A stretch of DNA of 64,000 bases from WHSW01 sp963851045. GTDB lineage: Bacteria; Actinomycetota; Thermoleophilia; Solirubrobacterales; 70-9. Each line of letters starts with the position of its first letter. Positions within the stretch are counted from its first letter, which is position 1. Below are positions 33,358 through 40,992 of the stretch, in pieces. The DNA is taken from the NCBI GenBank assembly GCA_963851045.1, contig CAWKNC010000002.1, positions 1,426,001 to 1,490,000 on the forward strand, written 5' to 3'. The position numbers were made by a program, and so were the translations under genes. The notes below the pieces were generated by a model, which saw nothing but the letters and a program-made list of their open reading frames with translations, made no database searches and was not told where the DNA came from.

Positions 33358-34623
33358 CTACCCCCGGACCTGGCCGTTGCCGTGGATGACGTACTTCGTG
33401 GTCGTCAGCTCGCGCATCCCGATCGGACCGCGCGCGTGCAGCTTTTGCGTCGAGTTGCCGATCTCAGCACCCATGCCGAAGACGAAGCCGTCGGTGAAGC
33501 GGGTCGACGCGTTCACGTAGACCACGGCGGCATCGACCTCATCGGTGAATCGTTCAGCTGCCACGTCGGATCCCGTCACGATCGCCTCCGAATGGCCGCT
33601 GCCGTGTCGATTGACGTGATCGATCGCCTCATCGAGGGAATCCACAACACCCACGGCCAGTTTCAAATCGAGGTACTCGGTATCCCAGTCCGCGTCCTTG
33701 GCGTCGCCAACCGCGGCGCTCGGCGCTGCCGCCTGCGCGCGGCCATCGCCGACCAACTCGACCCCCTCGCGCTCGAGCTCGGCAAGGGCTTCGGGCAAGA
33801 ATTCGCCAGCGACATCGGCATGCACGATCAGCGTCTCGGCAGCGTTACACACGCCGGGGCGATGAACCTTGGCGTTGACGGCAATCCGCCTGGCCATCTC
33901 GAGGTCCGCGTCGGCATCCACGTAGACGTGGCAATTGCCCGAAGCGGCGTACATCACCGGCACCGTTGCAACCGCCTTCAGCGCCTGCTTCAGTCCGTCG
34001 CCCCCGCGGGGGATGATCAGATCGACCAGTCCCTCCGCCGTCGCGAGCTGCTCGAGCTCGGTGCGATCCCCGCCGAGCAGCTCAACCGCCGCCGCGGGCA
34101 ACTCGGCCTCGACGAGCGCCTCCCGCACCAACCCGGCCAGCGCCGCATTCGACCGCTCGGCATAGCTCGAACCTCGCAGCACGATCGCGTTGCCACTCTT
34201 GATCGTCAGCGCCGCGCAATCGATCGTCACATTCGGCCGCGCCTCGTACACAACCGCGACCACGCCGAGGGGCACCCGAACCTTTCGCAGGTCGAGCCCA
34301 CCATCCAAAGTCTTTCGCTCGAGCTCCTCGCCGACCGGATCATCGAGCGCGGCCACCGCGCGCACACCCTCCGCCATCGCCGCAACCCGCTCCGGCGTGA
34401 CCGCAAGCCGGTCGCGAAGCGCGCTTGAAAGCGTGGCCGCCCGCTCGTCGCCGAGATCGGCCGCGTTTGCGTTGACCACCTCTTCGACGCGCTCGTCGAG
34501 CAGCTCCGCGAGCCGCCCAAGCACACGATTCTTCGTCGACGTGTCAGCGCTGGCGAGCACCCGCGACGCCGCCTGAGCCGCCGCACACGCATCCGCCACG
34601 CTTCTGGTCGTTGCGATCGCCAT
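33358..34623 (-). CDS. proA: Gamma-glutamyl phosphate reductase
   Basis: Second enzyme of proline synthesis, reducing glutamyl-5-phosphate to the semialdehyde with NADPH. The 421-residue aldehyde-dehydrogenase-fold protein has the NAD-binding stretch and the active-site cysteine in HRPGVCNAAETLIVH near 254. Length is normal. It lies 42 bp downstream of proB. Confidence 0.96.
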   Translation of the reverse strand: MAIATTRSVADACAAAQAASRVLASADTSTKNRVLGRLAELLDERVEEVVNANAADLGDERAATLSSALRDRLAVTPERVAAMAEGVRAVAALDDPVGEELERKTLDGGLDLRKVRVPLGVVAVVYEARPNVTIDCAALTIKSGNAIVLRGSSYAERSNAALAGLVREALVEAELPAAAVELLGGDRTELEQLATAEGLVDLIIPRGGDGLKQALKAVATVPVMYAASGNCHVYVDADADLEMARRIAVNAKVHRPGVCNAAETLIVHADVAGEFLPEALAELEREGVELVGDGRAQAAAPSAAVGDAKDADWDTEYLDLKLAVGVVDSLDEAIDHVNRHGSGHSEAIVTGSDVAAERFTDEVDAAVVYVNASTRFTDGFVFGMGAEIGNSTQKLHARGPIGMRELTTTKYVIHGNGQVRG

Positions 34624-34665
34624 CGTCGACAGAGGGTAACGGCGAAACGGGCGCTTTTCCCGCGC

Positions 34666-35754
34666 TCAGGCGAGGACGAAGCGATCGCGGTGAATCGCCT
34701 CATCCGTGGCCTCAGGCATCAAAGTCGTGACCTCCGTCGACTTCATGCCCTTGATCCTGCCGAGCTCCGCCGCCGAGTAATTGGCGATCCCCTTGCCTAC
34801 CAGCGCACCGTCGCAGATCACGTCGACGGCATCGCCGGCGACGAACTCGCCATCCACGCCGACTATCCCCACCGGCAACAGACTCGAGCCGCTCTCGCGC
34901 AGCACTCGTGCCGCTCCCTGGTCGACGCTGATTCGCCCGCGGGTGGGCTTCGCATGGCGCAGCCACAGCTTGAACGCAGGCGTGCGCTCCCGGTGGGCAA
35001 CGAAACGCGTCCCCACATCCTCTCCGCGCGAGGCAGCGATCAGCGAGCCTGCCTCGTTGCCGTTGCAGATCACGGCCGGGATCCCCGCCGCGCTTGCCAT
35101 GCCCGCCGCCGCAACCTTGCTGCGCATCCCGCCCGACCCATACATCGAGCTGCGGTCGCCGATGTCGTAGCGATCGAGCTCCGCGAAATCATCGACCACG
35201 GCAACACGCTGCGCGTTGGGATCGCGGCCCGGATCCGCCGTGTGAAGTCCGGCGGTGTCGGTGAGCAGCACGAGCAAACGAGCGCCCAGCAGCAGGGCGA
35301 GCTGCGCGGAGAGAAAGTCGTTGTCGCCGAAGGTGATCTCGTCGGTCGCCGTGGTGTCGTTTTCGTTGACGACAGGAACCACGTGCCAGGCAAGGAGGCG
35401 CCGTAGCGCCTGGCGTGCGTTGAGATAGTGCATGCGAACCGAGAGATCATGTGAGGTCAAAAGCACCTGCGCGGCGTGCACATCCGCCCGCGCCAGGCGT
35501 GTTTCGTAGGCGCGAAACAGAGATCCCTGCCCCACAGCCGACGCCGCCTGCATCTCGTCGACCGTGTGCGGGCGCTGCTCGAGCTCCATCAGACGCCAGC
35601 CAAGCGCGATTGCACCCGAGGTGACCATCGCCACCTCCTCGCCGGCGGCGTGCAGCTCGCCGACCTGCGCGCAGACGCTGTCGAGCACGTCGCCACGCAC
35701 TTCGCCGCGATCGTCGGCGACGATCGAGGAACCGAGCTTGACCACCACCGTCAT
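34666..35754 (-). CDS. proB: Glutamate 5-kinase
   Basis: First enzyme of proline synthesis, feedback-inhibited by proline in many bacteria. The 362-residue protein has the amino-acid-kinase core (VVVKLGSSIV; GDNDFLSAQLALLLGA near 149) and a C-terminal PUA domain (TRGRISVDQGAARVLRESG near 279). It follows obgE by 64 bp; obgE-proB-proA is a common order. Confidence 0.96.
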   Translation of the reverse strand: MTVVVKLGSSIVADDRGEVRGDVLDSVCAQVGELHAAGEEVAMVTSGAIALGWRLMELEQRPHTVDEMQAASAVGQGSLFRAYETRLARADVHAAQVLLTSHDLSVRMHYLNARQALRRLLAWHVVPVVNENDTTATDEITFGDNDFLSAQLALLLGARLLVLLTDTAGLHTADPGRDPNAQRVAVVDDFAELDRYDIGDRSSMYGSGGMRSKVAAAGMASAAGIPAVICNGNEAGSLIAASRGEDVGTRFVAHRERTPAFKLWLRHAKPTRGRISVDQGAARVLRESGSSLLPVGIVGVDGEFVAGDAVDVICDGALVGKGIANYSAAELGRIKGMKSTEVTTLMPEATDEAIHRDRFVLA

Positions 35755-35818
35755 CGGCGGGCGAGGTTACTCACGAAGCCCGTCGGCGGCGGACGCGAAG
35801 CGGAGCAGCCGCGAACGG

Positions 35819-37114
35819 CTATTCGAGCTCAAACTCCTCCTCGCCGATGCGCACCTCATCGCCGGGCTCGAAGCCCGCGCGTTCAAGTGCCGCGATTACC
35901 CCGATCTCTCGCAGCCGCTGCTCCAAATAGGCGAGCGCCTCGAGATTGGAGAGATCGTGGCGGGCGACGAGCATCTCGACCCCGCGCCCGGTGACTCGAT
36001 ACGCGTCGTTTTCAGGCACGACATCGAATCCGCCGTCCCCGGCCGGCGTGTAGACCAGGTGCTCCGCCTCGAACTCCGGCTCAGCGGCCGTCGTGCGCGC
36101 GGCCACCGCCTCGGCAGGGGCGGCCCCGAAGATCGCCGCACGCAGCTCGTCGAGCCCGCTGCCCGTCGCCGAGGAGATGGCAAGGGCGCGCCCTTCCACA
36201 CGGTCGCCCAGCGCCTCCAAAACGGCCGATACCTTCTCGCCCGGCACGAGGTCGGCCTTCGATACGCAGAGGATCTCGGGCAGCTCAGCGAGGCCGGCTC
36301 CGTAGGCGTCAAGCTCGCCGCGGATCGCTTCGTAGGCAGCGGCAAGCCCCTCCGCCTGTTCGTCGGCACCCGCGCGGTGCTCGTCGAGCGCGACGAGGTG
36401 CACGAGCACCCGGCAGCGTTCGATGTGGGCGAGGAACTCATGGCCGAGTCCGGCGCCCTCGGCCGCCCCCTCGATCAGACCTGGGATGTCCGCGAGGACC
36501 AACTGGCGATCACCGTCGTCGATCGTGCCGAGCACGGGCTCAAGCGTCGTGAACGGATACCCCGCCACCTTCGGCGCCGCCCGAGTCAGCCGTCGCAGCA
36601 ACGATGACTTGCCGGCGTTTGGCAGGCCGACCAAGCCGGCGTCGGCGAGCAGCTTGAGCCGCAGCTCGATCCATCCGGACTCACCAGCAAGGCCGCTCTC
36701 GGCAAATCGCGGGGCCTGACGAGTTGAACTGGTGAAGCGCTTGTTGCCGTGGCCGCCAACGCCGCCCGCGGCAACGATCGCCTTCTGACCCGGTTCGACG
36801 AGGTCGTAGCGTCGACCCTCGAGCCCGTGGACCTCGGTGCCCGGCGGCACCGGCAGGACGACATCGTCCCCGCGGGCGCCGTGGCGCTGGCTTCCCGATC
36901 CGTGACCGCCACGCCCGGCGCGCTGATGTGGCGAGTAACGGAAGGTGGCGAGATCGCGTCGCGATCCGTCGCAGACGAGAACGACGTCGCCGCCCCGCCC
37001 GCCGTCGCCGCCGTCGGGGCCCCCTCGCGGAACGTGAGCCTCCCGACGAAACGAGATCGCACCGTTGCCGCCGGTGCCGGCTTCGACATGAATCTTTGCG
37101 CGGTCGTGGAGCAT
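35819..37114 (-). CDS. obgE: GTPase Obg
   Basis: Obg is a ribosome-assembly GTPase and stress-response factor. From ATG 37114 the 431-residue product begins with the glycine-rich Obg fold (GGNGAISFRREAHVPRGGPD), then the G domain with G1 GLPNAGKSSLLRRLT near 166 and G3 DIPGLIEGA near 214, then an OCT domain to the end. The frame continues to 37330, but the Obg N-terminus fixes the start. Usually it follows rpmA directly; here rpmA lies 3 kb away. Confidence 0.95.
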   Translation of the reverse strand: MLHDRAKIHVEAGTGGNGAISFRREAHVPRGGPDGGDGGRGGDVVLVCDGSRRDLATFRYSPHQRAGRGGHGSGSQRHGARGDDVVLPVPPGTEVHGLEGRRYDLVEPGQKAIVAAGGVGGHGNKRFTSSTRQAPRFAESGLAGESGWIELRLKLLADAGLVGLPNAGKSSLLRRLTRAAPKVAGYPFTTLEPVLGTIDDGDRQLVLADIPGLIEGAAEGAGLGHEFLAHIERCRVLVHLVALDEHRAGADEQAEGLAAAYEAIRGELDAYGAGLAELPEILCVSKADLVPGEKVSAVLEALGDRVEGRALAISSATGSGLDELRAAIFGAAPAEAVAARTTAAEPEFEAEHLVYTPAGDGGFDVVPENDAYRVTGRGVEMLVARHDLSNLEALAYLEQRLREIGVIAALERAGFEPGDEVRIGEEEFELE

Positions 37115-37218
37115 CGATTTGAGGGTAGGCGTGTTTGCGGTTCGAAGCGGCGCGCGCCCCGTATGTTGTGCGCTGTAGGGAAACGGACCCGATAGCGGTC
37201 CATGAGAGAGGAGCTCAG

Positions 37219-38391
37219 TTGAGTTACAGCATTGCCGTCGGCGGCACCCGCCGACGGGCTTGGGCGGTAGCCGCCCTCGCCAGCATCGTTGCCGTGACCG
37301 GCCTGGCGGCCGCGCCCGGTGCCGACGCAAAGAAGAAGAGCAAGTCCGTACCGGTCAAGGTCTTGACTCGCAACCTATTCCTCGGCGCGGACCTCGGTCC
37401 GGCGCTGAACGCAAACAGCTTCCAGGAGTTCACCGCCGCCAACGCGGCGATTCTCGCTGAGGTCGACAAGACCGACTTCCCGCGCCGGGCCATCGGCCTT
37501 GCCCGCGAGATCCAGGCCAAGAAGCCCGACCTGATCGGCCTTCAGGAGGCCGCCTGGTGGCGCACCAACCCGACGCCCGGCGCTCCGGCCCAGGGCCCCG
37601 ACGGCCAGTTCACGGCGATCGACACGAGGTATGACTTCCTCCAGTTGCTGCTTGATGCACTCCGCGATCGCGGCCTCAAGTACAAGATCGGAGTCGAGAA
37701 GGTCGAGTTCGACTTCGAGGCTCCCGCGGACACCGACGGCAACCCGAACACCGGCCTGTTCGGCGGCGACATCCAGGGACGTCTGACAATGCGCGACGTG
37801 ATCCTCGTCAACAAGGACTCGAAGGTCAACATCAAGACCAAGAAGCCGCAGAGCGGCACCTTCGCGAGCCTGTTCACGCCGAACATCTCAGGCATCGACG
37901 TGCCGGTTACCCGCGGATGGACCGCACTGGACGCGACCGCCACGAAGGGCAAGGGCAAGAAGAAGGCAAAGGCGAAGTTCCGCTTCGTCAACAGCCACTT
38001 CGAGGCGTTTGACGACGAGACACAGCGTCCCAGCATCCGCGCCCAGCAGGCGGCCGAGCTGCTCGCTGGTCCGGCAAGCGCCAAGCGCACGATTCTCCTT
38101 GGCGACTTCAACTCCGACGTTCCCGGAGTGCAGCCCGGAGATGAGCAGGCCTACCAGACGCTGCTCGACGGTGGCTTCGAGGAGCGTTCACTCGACGCAC
38201 CGACCACGTGTTGCATCAACGACCTGTTCGCGCCCACCAACACGTTCGACCACCAGGTCGACCACGTGATGACCAACATGGGCAAGAAGGTCAAGCTGGT
38301 CAACTCGTCGGCCACCGGTCTGACCCCGGTGAACGGCATCTACGACTCCGACCACGCCGGAGTCTTCAGCACCCTCAAGGTCAGCAAGTAG
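37219..38391 (+). CDS. Exported EEP-fold nuclease/phosphatase
   Basis: A 390-residue endonuclease/exonuclease/phosphatase-family protein. A good ribosome site (GAGAGGAG) precedes TTG 37219, and a signal peptide (about 8-35, ending AAPGADA) follows. Catalytic motifs of the DNase I/sphingomyelinase fold are LIGLQEA near 103 (Glu), NSHFEAF, LLGDFNSD near 294 and SDHAGVF near 379 (Asp-His). Whether the substrate is nucleic acid or phospholipid is not clear. It is divergent from obgE. Confidence 0.8.
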   Translation: MSYSIAVGGTRRRAWAVAALASIVAVTGLAAAPGADAKKKSKSVPVKVLTRNLFLGADLGPALNANSFQEFTAANAAILAEVDKTDFPRRAIGLAREIQAKKPDLIGLQEAAWWRTNPTPGAPAQGPDGQFTAIDTRYDFLQLLLDALRDRGLKYKIGVEKVEFDFEAPADTDGNPNTGLFGGDIQGRLTMRDVILVNKDSKVNIKTKKPQSGTFASLFTPNISGIDVPVTRGWTALDATATKGKGKKKAKAKFRFVNSHFEAFDDETQRPSIRAQQAAELLAGPASAKRTILLGDFNSDVPGVQPGDEQAYQTLLDGGFEERSLDAPTTCCINDLFAPTNTFDHQVDHVMTNMGKKVKLVNSSATGLTPVNGIYDSDHAGVFSTLKVSK

Positions 38392-38419
38392 GCGGTTTCG
38401 CTGAGAGGCGGGCGGGCGC

Positions 38420-38653
38420 TCAGGCGCTCGCCCGCACCTCGCGGAACACCGCGATCAGCTCGTCGCGCGCGGCGGGAGCGATCGTCTCCTCTGGGATTCG
38501 CCCGAGCGCGAACAGCGTCAGACGCATCTGCTCGATGTAGGCGCTGCACGCGTCGCAGAGCGCGAGGTGCGCTTCGAGGTCCTCGCGCGTGGCATCCGGA
38601 AGCCGCCCCTCGAGGTAATCGGTGACCAGTTCGACCAGTTCCTTGCAGCTCAT
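38420..38653 (-). CDS. zf-HC2 anti-sigma factor
   Basis: A 77-residue anti-sigma factor of the ZAS type with the zinc motif HLALCDACSAY (HxxxCxxC) near 29-39. It has no membrane helix, so it is cytoplasmic, as in redox- or zinc-sensing RsrA-like proteins. The ATG overlaps the sigma-factor stop by 4 bp. It likely holds its partner sigma inactive. Confidence 0.85.
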   Translation of the reverse strand: MSCKELVELVTDYLEGRLPDATREDLEAHLALCDACSAYIEQMRLTLFALGRIPEETIAPAARDELIAVFREVRASA

Positions 38654-39300
38654 GGACTCGAAGCCTCCATATGCGCCTCGAGCGCTGCTCGCACCTTCGA
38701 GCGCGCTCGGTGCAGGAGCACTCGCTGATTGGTCTCGCTGACCCCGAGGGCGTTTCGCGCCTCGTCAGCCGAATAGCCCTGGAGGTCGCGTAGGGCGATC
38801 ACGTCGCGCTGGCGCGGGGGTAGCGCCTTGATCGCCTCGAGCAGGACCCGGCGGGTCTCGTCGCTTTCGAGCTGAGCCTGCGCTCCCTCCCACTCCTGCG
38901 GCGGGCGGGCCCACGCACCCGGCTGCTCGCCGCGCCGCCCCTGAAAGCGATCCGAGTCGACCGCCGGCTCGTCGCGCCCCTCGCCTGCCCGCCTGCGCAG
39001 CGACGCGAACGGCAGGGTGCGCTTCTCGCGCTTGCCCCGGGTACGAGCGGTGTTGAGAAGGATCTGAAAGATCCATGTGCGCAGTGCGGACCTCCCCTCG
39101 AACCGATCGATCCCCCTGATGACGCCGACCCACGTGTCGCCGACGACCTCCTCGGCCACCGCCCGGCTCGGTACGTGCATCAGCGCGACTCGCATCAGCG
39201 CAGGCGACAACTCGTCGACGATGGCCGCAAACGCAGCCTCATCGCCGGCGCGCAGAGCGGCAACGAGCTCGTCGTCGGTTCGCACCACCACTGCACCCAC
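38650..39300 (-). CDS. ECF-type RNA polymerase sigma factor
   Basis: A sigma-70 family factor, group ECF, 216 residues from GTG 39300. Region 2 reads GRSALRTWIFQILLNTARTR near 78-97, with a charged linker, and region 4 is ALPPRQRDVIALRDLQGYSA near 153-172 with the helix-turn-helix ETNQRVLLHRARSKVR. The frame is open further upstream but that part is not sigma-like. The overlapping anti-sigma gene makes a regulator pair; the target regulon is unknown, although its neighbours (EEP, AbiEi-type gene) could be included. Confidence 0.85.
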   Translation of the reverse strand: MGAVVVRTDDELVAALRAGDEAAFAAIVDELSPALMRVALMHVPSRAVAEEVVGDTWVGVIRGIDRFEGRSALRTWIFQILLNTARTRGKREKRTLPFASLRRRAGEGRDEPAVDSDRFQGRRGEQPGAWARPPQEWEGAQAQLESDETRRVLLEAIKALPPRQRDVIALRDLQGYSADEARNALGVSETNQRVLLHRARSKVRAALEAHMEASSP

Positions 39301-39345
39301 CCTAATGGGGGGCGAGATCGGGCCGTTTGACGACTTACTCTCGGT

Positions 39346-40197
39346 ATGCGAGAGGTTCACGTCATCGCGAGCCGCCAGTACGGGCTGATCACGATCGGTC
39401 AGCTTCATCGGGCGGGCGTCGACAAGAGGGCGGTTTCCCGGTGGGTCGCCGCGGGGCGCCTGCACAGGATCCATCGAGGTGTCTACGCCGTCGGACACAC
39501 GGCCCTGTCGCTCAGCGCCCGGTGGAAGGCGGCGACGCTGTCCTACGGTGAGGGAAGTGTCCTCAGCCATCGAAGCGCTGCGGAGTTGTGGCGGATGCTC
39601 GAGCCGGCGTCCGGCGCGATCCACGTCACGGTGGCTACGCCGGGCGGCAGGGCCACTCGCGAAGGCCTGGTTATCCATCGCATCCCCTCACTGCAAGGGC
39701 ACGACGTCGCGTCTCACCGCCGCATCCCGGCCACGCGACCGCAGCGAACCCTTCTGGATCTACGCGCGACGATAGAGCCCGGGGAACTGCGACGAGCGCT
39801 GCGCCAAGCCGAGTACCTCAAGCTTCCCGTAAATGCAGCCGCAGTCGTCGGAGATCGAGCGGCGAGCGAGCTCGAACTGAGGTTTCTGGCGCTCTGCCGC
39901 CGACACCGGCTTCCGCCGCCGGAGACGAATGTCCTCATCGAGGACATGAGGGTCGACTTCCTGTGGCCCGCACAGCGCCTCGTCGTGGAGACCGACGGCC
40001 ACGCATATCACCGCGGGTTGGTCGCCGCGCAGGACGATCGGGCGCGTGACCGGCGACTCGCTGCTCTCGGCTTCGAGGTCCTACGCCTCACCTGGAGGCA
40101 GGTGGTAATCGAACGCGCCGACACTGCCGCCCTTGTCCGCGAAAGGCTAAGGGCTCGACGAGAACCTCTCGCATGGCGAGAGGAACCCGTCAGTTGA
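39346..40197 (+). CDS. AbiEi-type wHTH plus DUF559/Vsr-like nuclease domain (copy 1)
   Basis: A 283-residue two-domain protein. The N-terminal ~80 residues are an AbiEi-type (AbiEi_4) winged helix (ITIGQLHRAGVDKRAVSRWV; GRLHRIHRGVYAVG), and SHRSAAEL follows. The C-terminal domain has the PD-(D/E)XK pattern of DUF559/Vsr-like nucleases, MRVDFLWPAQRLVVETDGHA, with D and E-x-D. AbiEi is the antitoxin half of AbiE toxin-antitoxin systems; no AbiEii partner is adjacent. It lies on the plus strand within the rpmA/obgE operon region and ends in a hairpin-containing stretch (40165-40183). Confidence 0.8.
   Translation: MREVHVIASRQYGLITIGQLHRAGVDKRAVSRWVAAGRLHRIHRGVYAVGHTALSLSARWKAATLSYGEGSVLSHRSAAELWRMLEPASGAIHVTVATPGGRATREGLVIHRIPSLQGHDVASHRRIPATRPQRTLLDLRATIEPGELRRALRQAEYLKLPVNAAAVVGDRAASELELRFLALCRRHRLPPPETNVLIEDMRVDFLWPAQRLVVETDGHAYHRGLVAAQDDRARDRRLAALGFEVLRLTWRQVVIERADTAALVRERLRARREPLAWREEPVS
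40155..40183. repeat. Hairpin with 18-bp match to the window start
   Basis: CCTCTCGC-ATG-GCGAGAGG is a perfect 8-bp-arm hairpin at 40165-40183, inside the 3' end of the AbiEi/DUF559 gene. The 18 bases at 40155-40172 recur, inverted, at 118-135. It reads R-E-P-L-A in the coding frame. Confidence 0.55.
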
Positions 40198-40202
40198 CGC
40201 GA

Positions 40203-40457
40203 CTACTCCCCGTCGACGACGGAGATCACGCGGCCGCGGTGGCCGGCTGAGAACTCAACGGTTCCGGGCCGAGTGGCGAAGATCGTGTGATCGCGGCCGA
40301 GGCCGGTGCCCTCGCCGGGACGAAAGCGGGTGCCGCGCTGGCGAACGATGATCTCGCCGCCGCCGACCTTCTGGCCGGCGAAGATCTTGACCCCGAGCAT
40401 CTTCGGGTTTGAGTCACGGCCGTTTCGGCTCGAGCCGAGGCCCTTCTTGTGCGCCAT
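40203..40457 (-). CDS. rpmA: 50S ribosomal protein L27
   Basis: L27 lies at the peptidyl-transferase centre. The 84-residue product has the canonical start MAHKKGLGSSRNGRDSNPK, then the KVGGGEIIVRQRGTRFRPG core. Its N-terminus is direct, not the cleaved Firmicute type. It follows rplU by five bases. obgE, which normally comes next, is displaced. Confidence 0.97.
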   Translation of the reverse strand: MAHKKGLGSSRNGRDSNPKMLGVKIFAGQKVGGGEIIVRQRGTRFRPGEGTGLGRDHTIFATRPGTVEFSAGHRGRVISVVDGE

Positions 40458-40462
40458 CTCGC

Positions 40463-40981
40463 CTAACCCTCCTTCTCTTCAGTCTTCTCTGCAGCCGGCT
40501 CCTTCGCCGGCTTCTTGGCGGCGGGCTTCTTCGCCGCCGGCTTCTTCGCAGCAGCAGGCTTCTTCGCAGCAGCAGGCTTCTTGGGCGTGGCCGGCTTCTT
40601 CTCCGTCGCCGCCTCGTCCTTCGCCGGCGCGTCGTCCTTCTTCGCCGCAGGCTTGCGCGTCAAGAGCTTGACCTCCGTCACCTCGAGCCGGGTGAGCTCC
40701 GAGCGGTGACCCTGGCGCTTGCGGAAGCCCTTCTTCGCGCGGTACTTGAAGACGCGGATCTTCTCGCCGCGCTCGTGGGCCGTCACCGTCGCCTCGACCT
40801 TGACCTTTTCGAGGTCGCCGCCGCCGAGGACGACGTCGTCGCCATCACCACGGAACATCACCGCGCGCAGGTTGACCTTGTCGCCCTCATCGGCCTTGAT
40901 GCGGTCGACCACCAGGGTCGTGCCCTTCTCCGCGCGGTACTGCTTACCGCCGCTCTCGACTATTGCGTAAGTGTCAGCCAT
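40463..40981 (-). CDS. rplU: 50S ribosomal protein L21 with Lys/Ala/Pro tail
   Basis: L21 binds 23S rRNA. Residues 1-105 are the conserved protein (MADTYAIVESGGKQYRAEKG; GHRSELTRLEVTEV near 91), but the usual ~103-residue protein is extended by ~67 residues of AKKPAAKK-type repeats, ending in KTEEKEG. Such basic tails occur on ribosomal proteins of high-GC actinobacteria. Start lies 11 bases after rng. Confidence 0.96.
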   Translation of the reverse strand: MADTYAIVESGGKQYRAEKGTTLVVDRIKADEGDKVNLRAVMFRGDGDDVVLGGGDLEKVKVEATVTAHERGEKIRVFKYRAKKGFRKRQGHRSELTRLEVTEVKLLTRKPAAKKDDAPAKDEAATEKKPATPKKPAAAKKPAAAKKPAAKKPAAKKPAKEPAAEKTEEKEG

Positions 40982-40992
40982 GGGTTTCTCGC

